Shown here in pieces: positions 35,979 to 44,752 of a DNA stretch of 64,000 bases. The position numbers were made by a program, and so were the translations under genes. Within the stretch, counting starts at the first letter, position 1, and the number at the start of each line of letters is the position of its first letter. Origin of the DNA: G963662905 sp963662905 (GTDB taxonomy: Bacteria; Bacteroidota; Bacteroidia; Bacteroidales; WRLA01); the NCBI GenBank assembly GCA_963662905.2, contig CAXXFD010000002.1, positions 558,001 through 622,000 of the forward strand, read 5' to 3'. Below the pieces are notes generated by a model. That model saw only the letters and a program-made list of their open reading frames with translations. It was not told the origin of the DNA and did not search any database.

Positions 35979-36223
35979 AAAAGCTATTCATGGTTTTCGG
36001 CTACCTCCGGAACATACAATGCACCGCCTTTCCAGCTAATTTATAAAAATGATAAGACAAGGCTTCCGCTTTTGACCCGGTTTCATTTCCGGCTTTGCTA
36101 TTCTGATTGCTTAGAAAAGTGGTTTTAGGGCAATATAACACCCAACTCAAAAAGTTATCCAGAATTCCAAATTAGCCCCTTCAAAAATGCAAAATTCACG
36201 CGTTTATTAAAATTCCCCATCAT

Positions 36224-36263
36224 TTTTCAGGATTTCGGACAAAGTTTTCAGGATTCCGAACAT
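36224..36263 (+). promoter_or_regulatory. Direct repeats spaced 21 bp, candidate AraC-type operator (module 1)
   Basis: TTTTCAGGATTTCGGACA and TTTTCAGGATTCCGAACA, with CAGGATT starting at 36228 and 36249. The 21-bp step is two helical turns, the spacing of AraC half-sites. They lie about 80-115 bp before the T9SS gene start. The remainder of 35979-36341 is shared with 39639-39982 but encodes nothing visible. Confidence 0.55.
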
Positions 36264-36341
36264 GGGAGGTGGTATTTTTGGAGGTGAAAATCCTCTAAAG
36301 TGTTGAACACACCTTTTTTAATAATTAAAATATCCAAACCT

Positions 36342-38768
36342 ATGAAAAAAATCTACTTTCAATTAATGCTGGCAGTTTTTCTTACTCCGGCTATTTATGC
36401 AGGAACTTATAGCGGTGGCAGTGGCACATCCGGTGACCCCTATCAAATTGCAACAACCGACGACTTAATCGAATTATCCAATACCTCCGGTGATTGGAGT
36501 GCATTTTTCATCCAAACCGCAGATATTGATTTCGGCGCCGATGAAACCCTGGTTGACTGGGATGGCGATGGAACAGCTGACTGGGATGCAGGAGATCAAT
36601 TGGGATTTTCACCTATTGGGAATAATACAACAACTTTTACCGGTAATTATAATGGTGATGGGCATAAGATTGACCACCTTTTTATTAACCGGCTCACACA
36701 AGATTATGTCGGCTTTTTTGGCTACACATATCCTGATCCTTATACAAATTCAATAACAAAATTAGCACTGACTAATGTTGATATTACAGGACAACAACGT
36801 GTTGGAAGTTTGGCAGGGTCCAATGCTCATACTGTAAATCTTTGCTATGCTACCGGAACTGTTTTTGGTACGGGGCAAAACTATATAGGAGGATTTGTAG
36901 GGTATTTTGGATGGTATACTTTAGAGAACTGCTATAGTATGGTCAACGTAAGTTATAACAGCAGTAGTTATAGTCAAAATAAAGGTGCTTTTTGTGGCGG
37001 TACTAGCTCATATGCAACTGTTAGAAAATGCTATTCCACAGGAAGTGTTTATTATATAGGAGGAGCTAATCCGGAAGACCTGGGGTTCGCTGGTGTAATA
37101 GGTTATCAGGTAAGTGCATATGACAATTATTTCGACAGCGATGTTTCTAACCAATCTACCGGTTACGGGGCAACTGCAAAAACCACTGACGAAATGAAAA
37201 CCCAAGCCACATTTACCGACTGGGATTTTACCACTATCTGGACAATAGATGGAACCAACAACAGTGGTTATCCCTACTTGAGCTGGCAGACTTTCGAACC
37301 TGTTACAATTACCTGGGACGGTTCTGAAAGCAGCGACTGGAACACAGCCGGCAACTGGGATAAAGATGCCGTTCCAACAATAAATGACAATGTGATCATC
37401 ACCACCGACGGCAGCGCAGCGGTTATTAGCGGAGGAGGCAACGGGGCATCCTGCAATGAACTCACAATAAACAGTGGGGCAACATTGAACATCGAAGACG
37501 GGGGCTCGCTTATTGCCAACACATCCACAGGAACTGTTACTGTTGAACGCGAGCTAAACGGAATGCAGCAATACCACTTCCTTTCCTCGCCCATAAACAA
37601 TGCCGACCTTGCCGATATCTTCCCGGCTTCCCTGCAAAACAGCATTTTCCTGCGTTCATATGATGAACCTTCGGGCAATTGGGTCAATTTGGAAATCCCT
37701 GCAAACCTGACCAACGGCATAGGTTACAGCTACTACCTTGAAAGTGGCGCATCGGCGGCAACGGCAACATTTAGCGGAAACCTGATTACAAGCGATCAAA
37801 CACCAAACCTCACAAATGATGGTTCAGGAAATGTAAATTATAATGGCTACAACCTCCTGGGCAACCCTTTTGCTTCTGCAATCCAATGGGGAACAGGCAG
37901 TTGGAACCTTAATAATGTAGCCGATGAAGTGCATGTTTGGGACAATGGCTCCTATAAAAGTTATGCTGGCGGTGTAGGTGCACTTACTGATGGGATTATC
38001 CCGGCCCAGCAAGGGTTTTTCGTAAAAGCAAACGGCCCGTCACCTTCCCTTAGCATTCCTGCCGATGCGCGCACGCACAGCACACAAAACTTCTATAAAG
38101 AAAGCATTACCAATGTTTTGCGCTTAGATATCACCAATAATATCAACAATTATACCGATGCTGCATTTATCCGCTTTGCCCAAAATGCCACCAATGATTA
38201 CGACAATGGCCTCGACGCCCATAAACTTAGCAATGCTGCCGAAGCTCCAATGTTGTACACCAAATCAGAAGACTTAGACCTCAGCATCAATGCTTTGCCT
38301 TTGGACAAGGATGATCAGGAAATATTTATTTATTTCTCGGCTGGCGTTGATGGTATTTATACAATTAATGCACGCGGCATGGAAAGTTTTGAAAATCCTT
38401 GCATCATCCTTTATGATTTAAAGACCAACAGCACACAAAACCTGACAGAGATCCCCGGCTATTCATTTGAAGCCTCTACACAGGACAATCCAAAACGTTT
38501 TAAGCTCGGTTTTGAAACAACAGGCCTGGAAAAACCATCCGACGAAGCCTTCAGTCTCTTTGCCTCAAATGACAAATTGTATGTTGCTTGCCCCGAAATA
38601 TCTTCAGGCCGGATAATCATCTACAATACAACAGGACAAATGATCAAAACCGTAAAAACAAAAGGCAGCAGGTCAATGGAAATTGCCGCACCCGATGCTA
38701 CGGGCGTGTATTTGGTAACATTGGAAACAGATAAAGCGGTTTATACACGTAAGGTCTATATAAAGTAG
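36342..38768 (+). CDS. Secreted GLUG-repeat protein with T9SS sorting domain (module 1)
   Basis: 808 residues from the ATG at 36342. Signal peptide 1-19 (LMLAVFLTPAIYAG), then GLUG-type repeats about 25-300 (VGSLAGSNAHTVNLCYATGTV, NYIGGFVGYF...ENCYSMVNV), a WDGSESSDWNTAGNWDKDAV segment introducing a beta-repeat domain, and a C-terminal T9SS sorting domain (KLYVACPEISSGRIIIYNTTGQ ... GVYLVTLETD). Probably a surface adhesin or binding protein. The first 75 residues are almost identical to the paralogue at 41642, after which the two diverge. Downstream: the tiny PID-CTERM-like gene. Confidence 0.85.
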   Translation: MKKIYFQLMLAVFLTPAIYAGTYSGGSGTSGDPYQIATTDDLIELSNTSGDWSAFFIQTADIDFGADETLVDWDGDGTADWDAGDQLGFSPIGNNTTTFTGNYNGDGHKIDHLFINRLTQDYVGFFGYTYPDPYTNSITKLALTNVDITGQQRVGSLAGSNAHTVNLCYATGTVFGTGQNYIGGFVGYFGWYTLENCYSMVNVSYNSSSYSQNKGAFCGGTSSYATVRKCYSTGSVYYIGGANPEDLGFAGVIGYQVSAYDNYFDSDVSNQSTGYGATAKTTDEMKTQATFTDWDFTTIWTIDGTNNSGYPYLSWQTFEPVTITWDGSESSDWNTAGNWDKDAVPTINDNVIITTDGSAAVISGGGNGASCNELTINSGATLNIEDGGSLIANTSTGTVTVERELNGMQQYHFLSSPINNADLADIFPASLQNSIFLRSYDEPSGNWVNLEIPANLTNGIGYSYYLESGASAATATFSGNLITSDQTPNLTNDGSGNVNYNGYNLLGNPFASAIQWGTGSWNLNNVADEVHVWDNGSYKSYAGGVGALTDGIIPAQQGFFVKANGPSPSLSIPADARTHSTQNFYKESITNVLRLDITNNINNYTDAAFIRFAQNATNDYDNGLDAHKLSNAAEAPMLYTKSEDLDLSINALPLDKDDQEIFIYFSAGVDGIYTINARGMESFENPCIILYDLKTNSTQNLTEIPGYSFEASTQDNPKRFKLGFETTGLEKPSDEAFSLFASNDKLYVACPEISSGRIIIYNTTGQMIKTVKTKGSRSMEIAAPDATGVYLVTLETDKAVYTRKVYIK

Positions 38769-38795
38769 TTATAACCCATTAAAATGCAACATATT

Positions 38796-39011
38796 ATGAA
38801 AAAGAATATAGTAAAACTTATCGCAACTTCTCTTATAGCACTCGCTCCTGTGCTATTGTCCGCTCAACCACAGCCCGGACAGAACTCCGGTGGCGGCTCC
38901 GTAGGCGGTGACCCCATTGGCGGCGGTGCACCCATTGGCAGCGGTATCGCACTGTTTATGGCTCTGGGCGCAGCTTATGGAATTAAAAAATGGAGAAAAG
39001 CAGAGGAATAG
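38796..39011 (+). CDS. Tiny PID-CTERM-like sorting-signal protein (module 1)
   Basis: 71 residues from the ATG at 38796. Signal peptide 1-22 (LIALAPVLLSAQ), a Gly/Pro-rich linker, and a tail GGGAPIGSGIALFMALGAAYGIKKWRKAEE: short motif, hydrophobic helix, basic end. That is the layout of the PID-CTERM sorting tail known in Bacteroidota (consensus PIDGG...LLAAGAAYGIKK), here with PIGSG in place of PIDGG. Nothing lies between linker and tail, so the protein is essentially two targeting signals. It follows the T9SS gene by 27 bp and recurs in module 2. Confidence 0.7.
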   Translation: MKKNIVKLIATSLIALAPVLLSAQPQPGQNSGGGSVGGDPIGGGAPIGSGIALFMALGAAYGIKKWRKAEE

Positions 39012-39041
39012 CATCATAAAACCTCTTTTATTTCAAATTAT

Positions 39042-39069
39042 CCATCGGATGAACGTAATCATCCGATGG
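39042..39069. repeat. REP-like hairpin 3
   Basis: Perfect 11-bp stem CCATCGGATGA / TCATCCGATGG with loop ACGTAA, 30 bases after the tiny-gene stop codon. Possible terminator or REP-type element. Confidence 0.8.
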
Positions 39070-39109
39070 GTAATTTTCGATCCTCCACAGTCATTTTTCT
39101 AAAGAAATC

Positions 39110-39638
39110 TCATTATCGTTTGGCTCAGTAGCGTTCTTTTTGCAGCAGCCCTGATCAATTTGCTGCCCTTGCTGCGCTTCCGCCACAACAAAATCAGGCA
39201 AAGTAGCTGAAAAATATTCAACTATTGAAAGAGCATAAAAATAAACAGCGTAACCGATTGATCGATAGAGAATTCACTATCACCAAAAACGGGCAGTCCA
39301 AAGATAAAATTCTTTTTAAACGATTGCAAAGCCTGATGAAGGATGAAAAACTATTTACAAACAGCCGTTTGCAAGTCAGCGATCTGGTGGACAAACTCTC
39401 CAGCAACCAGAAGTACATTTCGCAAAGCATTAACCAACATTTCGGGAGCAATTTCAATGACTACCTCAACTCCTACCGCGTGGATGAAGCCAAAAAACTC
39501 ATATTAGTGCACAAACACCTTTCACTCCACCAAATCATGCAAAATTGCGGGTTTCGCTCGCGCTCAACTTTTGCCGCAGCTTTTAAAAAATTTAGCGGCA
39601 TGACACCCGGCGAATTCCGCAAAATAGCGGATGAATAA
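39110..39638 (+). pseudogene. Decayed AraC-type regulator, module 2 (3' remnant of a paralogue of 34317-35978)
   Basis: Homology begins in the membrane-helix region (FRHNKIRQ, with an in-frame TAG/TGA nearby at 39206) and runs to a C terminus nearly identical to the module 1 regulator: QKYISQSINQHFGSNFNDYL ... GMTPGEFRKIADE. The TPR sensor half is absent. The intact frame 39225-39638 (137 residues) could still make a soluble helix-turn-helix protein from MKEHKNKQ; that might be a competitor of the full regulator, but loss of function is simpler. Confidence 0.78.
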
Positions 39639-39849
39639 AAAAGCTATTCATGGTTTTCGGCTACCACCTGAACATACAATGCACCGCCTTTCCAGCTTAT
39701 TCTTAAAAATGATAAAATAAGACTTCCACTTTAGGCACGGGATCACTTCCTTCTTTTACATTTTGAATTCGTAGAAAAATGTTTTTAGGGCTAAAAAATT
39801 AGCCCTTCAGAAATGCAAAATTCACGCGTTTATTAAAATTCCCCATCAT

Positions 39850-39911
39850 TTTTCAGGATTTAGGCCCGTTTTTTCAGGATTCCGAACAAAATTTTCAGGA
39901 TTCCGAACATG
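39850..39911 (+). promoter_or_regulatory. Three direct repeats spaced 21 bp, candidate AraC-type operator (module 2)
   Basis: CAGGATT starts at 39854, 39875 and 39896; the last two extend to TTTTCAGGATTCCGAACA. Same spacing as module 1 with one extra repeat. The IS at 39983 now separates it from the gene it would control by about 1.7 kb. Confidence 0.55.
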
Positions 39912-40206
39912 GGAGGTGGTAATTTTGGAGGTGGAAATCCTCTAAAGTGTTGAACACACCTTTTTTAATAATTAAAATATCCGTAACTAATCAGTGTCAG
40001 AAAAAAATCAATCCTTATTAACAATTTTCGCTGTGGCTTGTGAATAACTTTCTGGGATTGATGCGTTTAAAGGCTCTGTGATTTTGCTGTTTGTTTGTTC
40101 TTGGGTGTTCAGGTTTAAATATTGGATTCTCCTTGGGGTATTTTTCAAAAATCATTGGCTATTCACAAGTTGCTGTTTTCTGTGTTCGTAACTAAACCGC
40201 TGGTAA

Positions 40207-40239
40207 TTTGACTTTTGCCTCTAACCTACACTACTTTTG
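40207..40239 (+). promoter_or_regulatory. Promoter of the single-gene IS66-type transposase
   Basis: TTTG at 40207-40210 and TACTTTTG at 40232-40239 with a 21-base spacer, matching the Bacteroidota -33/-7 pattern. It ends 13 bases before the TTG start. Confidence 0.6.
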
Positions 40240-40252
40240 AAAGAAAAAAGTT

Positions 40253-41623
40253 TTGGACAAAGATTTCATTATACAAGAGCTTTTCAAAAGGATTGGCCAG
40301 CTTGAAAGAAGACTGGAAGCCCTTGAGTTGGAAAACAAAAAACTCAAAGAAAAGCTTGCCAAATACCAAACACCAAAAAACAGCAACAACAGCTCAATAC
40401 CTCCCTCCCAAGATCAGAACCGCCCTAAGCGCAGGAGTTTGAGGGAAAAGACAGGGCGTAAGCCAGGCGGACAGGCAGGGCGGAAAGGGAACACACTTAA
40501 GATGGCCGAAGTGCCTGACACTATTGAGAAGCACATCCCCTCATATTGCAAGTGTTGCGGGAAAGACCTTGCTTCTTTGCCCGTACAATTAGCCGGCAAA
40601 CGCCAGGTATTTGATATTCCCGAGATAAAGTTACATGTCACAGAACACCGGGTATATAAAAAGGTTTGCAGTTGTGGCCATGAAACCAGGTGTGATTATC
40701 CATCTCAGGCCAATGCCCCGGTAAGCTATGGGAACAACATTGAAAGTTTGATCGGGTATTTCCATACCAGGCAGTACCTGCCCTTTTTGCGTATGAAAGA
40801 ACTTTTCAGGGATGTTTTCCATATTCCCATAAGCGAAGGGGGCATCCATTATTTGCTCAATAAACTAAAGCGCAAGGCCCAACCAGCCTATGACCTAATA
40901 AAGCAAAAGTTGCTTTCGGGAGGATATTGCCTTTCTGTAGGAAGTGATGAGACAGGAGTTAAGGTTGATGGCAATAAGCACTGGGCATGGACATGGCAAA
41001 ACCAAGAGGCTACATTCATTGCCATCACTGACAACAGGGCACAGAGGAGCATTGACAATACATTTAAAGATGGGTTTAAAAACTCTGTGTTGGTGCATGA
41101 TTGCTGGAAGAGCCATTTTAATACTGCTGCGCTGTCGCACCAGATTTGTATGGCACATCTTTTACGTGACCTGAATTACTTGTCAGAAAGGTATGGGCAT
41201 AAATGGAGCAGGATATGCAAACGGCTGTTTCAAACGGCACTGGATTTGAAGAAAAAAATGGACAATGCGGGTTGCTACGTACATAGCCCAAAGAGAACCG
41301 CAATTGAAAACAGGCTGAACAGTTTACTGAAAGCAGAACTGCCGGAAAAACACAACGAATTGCTTGCATTCAAAAAAAGGCTAGTCAAATACAGGGACTA
41401 TATCTTCACCTTCTTATATCACCCAGAAGTCCCGCCAGACAATAATGCTTCTGAAAGGGCAATCCGAAACATAAAAGTTAAACAGAAAGTTTCAGGTCAA
41501 TTCAGATCGACCGATGGAGCGGATGCCTTTGCTGTTTTGAGATCAGTTGCTGACACAATTATCAAGAATGGACAGAGTGTTGTGCCTGCCTTGGGAACTA
41601 TCGCTAATTTGCAGACTGATTAG
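40253..41623 (+). CDS. IS66 family transposase of the single-gene type
   Basis: 456 residues. Coiled-coil start (IGQLERRLEALELENKKLKE), basic linker with GRKPGGQAGRKG, a zinc-finger-like CKCCGKDL...CSCGHET, then the IS66 DDE core: SDETGVKV, HDCWKSHF, CMAHLLRDLN and PDNNASERAIRNIKVKQKVSG. Start is TTG at 40253; no upstream ATG is available in frame. Not closely similar to the TnpC of copies A-D. Confidence 0.92.
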   Translation: MDKDFIIQELFKRIGQLERRLEALELENKKLKEKLAKYQTPKNSNNSSIPPSQDQNRPKRRSLREKTGRKPGGQAGRKGNTLKMAEVPDTIEKHIPSYCKCCGKDLASLPVQLAGKRQVFDIPEIKLHVTEHRVYKKVCSCGHETRCDYPSQANAPVSYGNNIESLIGYFHTRQYLPFLRMKELFRDVFHIPISEGGIHYLLNKLKRKAQPAYDLIKQKLLSGGYCLSVGSDETGVKVDGNKHWAWTWQNQEATFIAITDNRAQRSIDNTFKDGFKNSVLVHDCWKSHFNTAALSHQICMAHLLRDLNYLSERYGHKWSRICKRLFQTALDLKKKMDNAGCYVHSPKRTAIENRLNSLLKAELPEKHNELLAFKKRLVKYRDYIFTFLYHPEVPPDNNASERAIRNIKVKQKVSGQFRSTDGADAFAVLRSVADTIIKNGQSVVPALGTIANLQTD

Positions 41624-41641
41624 TAACAAATATCCAAACCT

Positions 41642-44083
41642 ATGAAAAAAATCTACTTTCAATTAATGCTGGCAGTTTTTCTTACTCCGGCTATTTATGC
41701 AGGAACTTATAGCGGTGGCAGTGGGACATCCGGTGCCCCCTATCAAATTGCCACAACCGACGACTTAATCGAGTTATCCAATACCTCCGGCGATTGGAGT
41801 GCATTTTTCATCCAAACCGCAGATATTGAGTTCGATGCCGATGAAACCGCTGTGGACTGGGATGGCGATGGTAATCCGGATGGCAGTGGAACAAGTGGCT
41901 TCTCTCCCATTGGAAATTTCACAACAAATTTTACCGGAACTTATGACGGGCAGGGGTTTACGATTACTAATCTTTATATCTATCAAGAGTATGGTGGGAA
42001 TATGGGTTTATTTGGGATCACAATTAATGCCACACTCAGCAATATCGGTTTAATCGATATGCAAATCACAGGCAGTACTTATACCGGAGGATTAGTAGGA
42101 TATGATCAGACTGGTAGTTCAATATACAATTGCTATGCACAAGGAGGAAGTGTAACATCAAATGGAGATCGTGTTGGTGGATTAATAGGGGGATCAGCCG
42201 GTACTATTACAAAATGTTATAGTGCTACAACAGTCTATTTAATATATAATACTAGTTACTGTGGAGGATTTATTGGTGATTTTAGTGGTTATCATGGTAA
42301 TTCATTAAGCAACTGTTATAACCTTGGGAGCATTATTCTGGATAATGAGGCTGCATATAGCCCTTATGGAGGTTTTGCAGGTAGAAATATCTATGGTACT
42401 ATAACAAATTGTTATTCAGCGGTTACTATTACAGGTGCGGTTAACAATTGGCATGGATTTATTGGGGAAAATGATGGAGGCACTAATAACAATTGTTTTT
42501 TTGATGCAACACTCTCAGGACAAACATCTGGCTCTGGCGCCACGGCAAAAACCACAGCTGAAATGACCACCGAAAGTACTTTTACAGTTGCAGGCTGGGA
42601 TTTTACCAATACCTGGGCAATAGACGCTTCGCGTAATGATGGTTATCCCTACCTGGACTGGCAAAGCTTCCCCCCCACCGATATCACCTGGGATGGCTCG
42701 GAAAGCACGGACTGGAACACAGCCGACAACTGGGATCTCGGTACGGTGCCTACTTTCGATCATAATGTGATTATTCCTGTTACTTCCAATGACCCGGTGG
42801 TTGGAGCATCCGGCAGTGCAAGCTGCACCAACCTTACCATCAATGAAAATGCAACACTTACAGTGAACGCAGGTGGCACGCTCATCACCAACGGCACCAT
42901 CACCAGCAACGGCACAGTCAATATCAAGCAAAGCCTGACCGAAGACGGCAAGTGGCATTTCATTTCCATACCTAATAATGCTACAACTGCCAACACCTTT
43001 TTCGATATGTACCTGCAGCAATGGAATGAGAGCACGACCGGATGGGAAGACATTACCGATCCCATAACCAACCTCACACCGGTGAAAGGCTACAGCCTCT
43101 GGATGCCGGGTGGAGCAAAAATGGATTTTACCTACACCGGGACACCGCTTACAGGCGAGCAAAGCATTAGCCTCACATCATCCGGCAGCGGAGAGTCTGC
43201 AGGCATGAACCTGGTCGGCAACCCCTACCCGTCCTATATCGATTGGGGCCAGGTAAGCGGTTATGGTTCAAAATACACCTGGAATGGCATTGGATATGAT
43301 ACCTATGTTTACATTCCAGATCAAGGATATGGAACAGGATCACAATATATTGCCCCCATGGAAGGCTTCTTTATCTATACTGCCTCAGCTAAAGATTTCG
43401 ATCTGAACAACAGCATGCGATGCCATCTGCCTGTGGGAAAATCCGGAAGCAATCTGTTTCAAAACGGATTGGTTCTCGAAGCAAATAATGGCAGCTACCG
43501 GGATGCACTCTGGATCCTTTTCCGGGCAGAAGCAAATGAAGGTTTTGAAATCAGCAGGGATGCATGGAAAATCCTGAGCGGAACCAATGGCCTGTCACAA
43601 CTGTGGTCTGAAAATCCTGACGGAATGCTGTCCGTGGATGTCCGCCCCGAAACCGAAACCATTCAGCTCGGTTTCACCAATAACGAAGCCGGCACTTACT
43701 CCATTGGCATTAAGGAAATAGCTGACATTTCAACAGCAATTCTCGAAGACACCAAACTCAATGTTTTCTACGATCTTAAAGAAGGGGAATATACATTTGA
43801 TTGGAGCTTAACCGACAATGAAACACGTTTTAAACTCCATTTCAACACCACTGCTGTGGAAGAAATCAGCGGCAGTGCTGTGCAGGCTTATGTGGCCGAT
43901 GGCAACATCATCATTCAAAGTGAAAGCCCTGCCGAACGTGTTACCCTCACCGACATCACCGGCAGGACACTGGGCGTGTGGGAAAACACAAAAAGCATCC
44001 CCGCACCGGAAACAACAGGGGTTTATCTTGTTACAGTGGAAACGGATCATAATCGTACAACGAAGAAGATAATAGTAGAATAA
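41642..44083 (+). CDS. Secreted GLUG-repeat protein with T9SS sorting domain (module 2)
   Basis: 813 residues. Signal peptide and first 75 residues match the module 1 protein almost perfectly. GLUG-type repeats follow (YTGGLVGYDQTGSSIYNCYA, DRVGGLIGGSAGTITKCYSA, YGGFAGRNIYGTITNCYSAV, about 130-280), then WDGSESTDWNTADNWDLGTV, a different middle region, and a T9SS sorting domain (YVADGNIIIQSESPAERVTL ... GVYLVTVETD). The ATG begins 7 bases after the IS duplication, so its own promoter and operator have been displaced and it may depend on read-through from the IS. Role inferred as surface binding. Confidence 0.85.
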   Translation: MKKIYFQLMLAVFLTPAIYAGTYSGGSGTSGAPYQIATTDDLIELSNTSGDWSAFFIQTADIEFDADETAVDWDGDGNPDGSGTSGFSPIGNFTTNFTGTYDGQGFTITNLYIYQEYGGNMGLFGITINATLSNIGLIDMQITGSTYTGGLVGYDQTGSSIYNCYAQGGSVTSNGDRVGGLIGGSAGTITKCYSATTVYLIYNTSYCGGFIGDFSGYHGNSLSNCYNLGSIILDNEAAYSPYGGFAGRNIYGTITNCYSAVTITGAVNNWHGFIGENDGGTNNNCFFDATLSGQTSGSGATAKTTAEMTTESTFTVAGWDFTNTWAIDASRNDGYPYLDWQSFPPTDITWDGSESTDWNTADNWDLGTVPTFDHNVIIPVTSNDPVVGASGSASCTNLTINENATLTVNAGGTLITNGTITSNGTVNIKQSLTEDGKWHFISIPNNATTANTFFDMYLQQWNESTTGWEDITDPITNLTPVKGYSLWMPGGAKMDFTYTGTPLTGEQSISLTSSGSGESAGMNLVGNPYPSYIDWGQVSGYGSKYTWNGIGYDTYVYIPDQGYGTGSQYIAPMEGFFIYTASAKDFDLNNSMRCHLPVGKSGSNLFQNGLVLEANNGSYRDALWILFRAEANEGFEISRDAWKILSGTNGLSQLWSENPDGMLSVDVRPETETIQLGFTNNEAGTYSIGIKEIADISTAILEDTKLNVFYDLKEGEYTFDWSLTDNETRFKLHFNTTAVEEISGSAVQAYVADGNIIIQSESPAERVTLTDITGRTLGVWENTKSIPAPETTGVYLVTVETDHNRTTKKIIVE

Positions 44084-44098
44084 AATAATCCTAAAACC

Positions 44099-44131
44099 AT
44101 TCATCCGATGACTTCGAGTCATCGGATGAAT
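44099..44131. repeat. REP-like hairpin 4
   Basis: 15-bp perfect stem ATTCATCCGATGACT / AGTCATCGGATGAAT around loop TCG, 16 bases past the T9SS stop codon and before the tiny gene. Between it and the tiny gene lie short GCGAACATCCGCG/CATCCGCGTCATCTGCG tracts. Confidence 0.82.
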
Positions 44132-44266
44132 ACAAACCAATAAAAATCAGCATAAAACAAACAGAGCACAGATGACAAACAACCAACATGCTTCCAAAAC
44201 AAAATCCGCGAACATCCGCGTTGCAAAGCATCCGCGTCATCTGCGTTCCAATAAAACAATATCATC

Positions 44267-44479
44267 ATGAAAAAAATAATCCTCACAATCGCAATCGCAA
44301 TAACAGCTATAAGCCTCAACGCACAAACACCGCCCAACCCCAACAATGGTAGTGGCGCACCAACCCCCGGAAACAACAATCCCGTTGGCGGCGGCGCACC
44401 TATTGGCAGCGGAATGGCTGTTTTGATGGCGCTGGGCGCAGCTTATGGAATTAAAAGATGGAAACAGGCAGACGATTAA
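44267..44479 (+). CDS. Tiny PID-CTERM-like sorting-signal protein (module 2)
   Basis: 70 residues. Signal peptide 1-19 (TIAIAITAISLNAQ), a linker rich in Pro, Asn and Gly, and the tail VGGGAPIGSGMAVLMALGAAYGIKRW followed by KQADD. The tail is conserved with the module 1 protein while the front half differs, so selection appears to act on the sorting tail. Follows the T9SS gene by about 180 bp with a hairpin in between. The anchored product would have no domain of its own. Confidence 0.7.
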   Translation: MKKIILTIAIAITAISLNAQTPPNPNNGSGAPTPGNNNPVGGGAPIGSGMAVLMALGAAYGIKRWKQADD

Positions 44480-44510
44480 ACAAGATTTCCTATTTATTCC
44501 TTTCACACTG

Positions 44511-44551
44511 ATCCATCGGATGAACCGGTCTCATCCGATGGATTGCTTTTT
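44511..44551 (+). terminator. REP-like hairpin 5, probable terminator of module 2
   Basis: 13-bp perfect stem ATCCATCGGATGA / TCATCCGATGGAT, loop ACCGGTC, followed by TGCTTTTTT. It is the one family member with a clear U-tract, 31 bases after the tiny-gene stop. Confidence 0.75.
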
Positions 44552-44557
44552 TCGGCG

Positions 44558-44752
44558 AAATTTCGGCACAAAGTTAAGAAGTGCCCTATACCCTTGATGA
44601 CCGCGACCGCCTGATCAAATTGGAAGCAGAAGTATCGTCACTCAGAATGAAATGGACACCCGTTTTAATGCAGTGAACGAGCGCATTGATTCCCTGCGCA
44701 CAGAATTAAGCTCAAGAATCGACACGCTTTATTGGGGATTTGGCATTACTTA
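44558..44752 (+). pseudogene. Fragment of the tandem small-membrane-protein family (5' part)
   Basis: Encodes ISAQ, a stop, then EVPYTLDDRDRLIKLEAEVSSLR, matching the genes at 47593-49884, with a stop codon and frame slip, and ends abruptly inside the membrane-helix codons at GGATTTGGCATTAC. The start of the gene is missing. Confidence 0.8.

Larger units (their letters stand above)
39983..41627 (+). mobile_element. Single-gene IS66-family element (ISBst12-like), 1,645 bp
   Basis: Inverted ends GTAACTAATCAGTGTC and, from the other side, GTTACTAATCAGTCTG. It is flanked by a perfect 8-bp duplication AAATATCC (39975-39982 and 41628-41635). Removing element and one duplicate restores the module 1 leader sequence exactly, AAATATCCAAACCTATG. 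One transposase gene only, no tnpA/tnpB. Confidence 0.93.
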
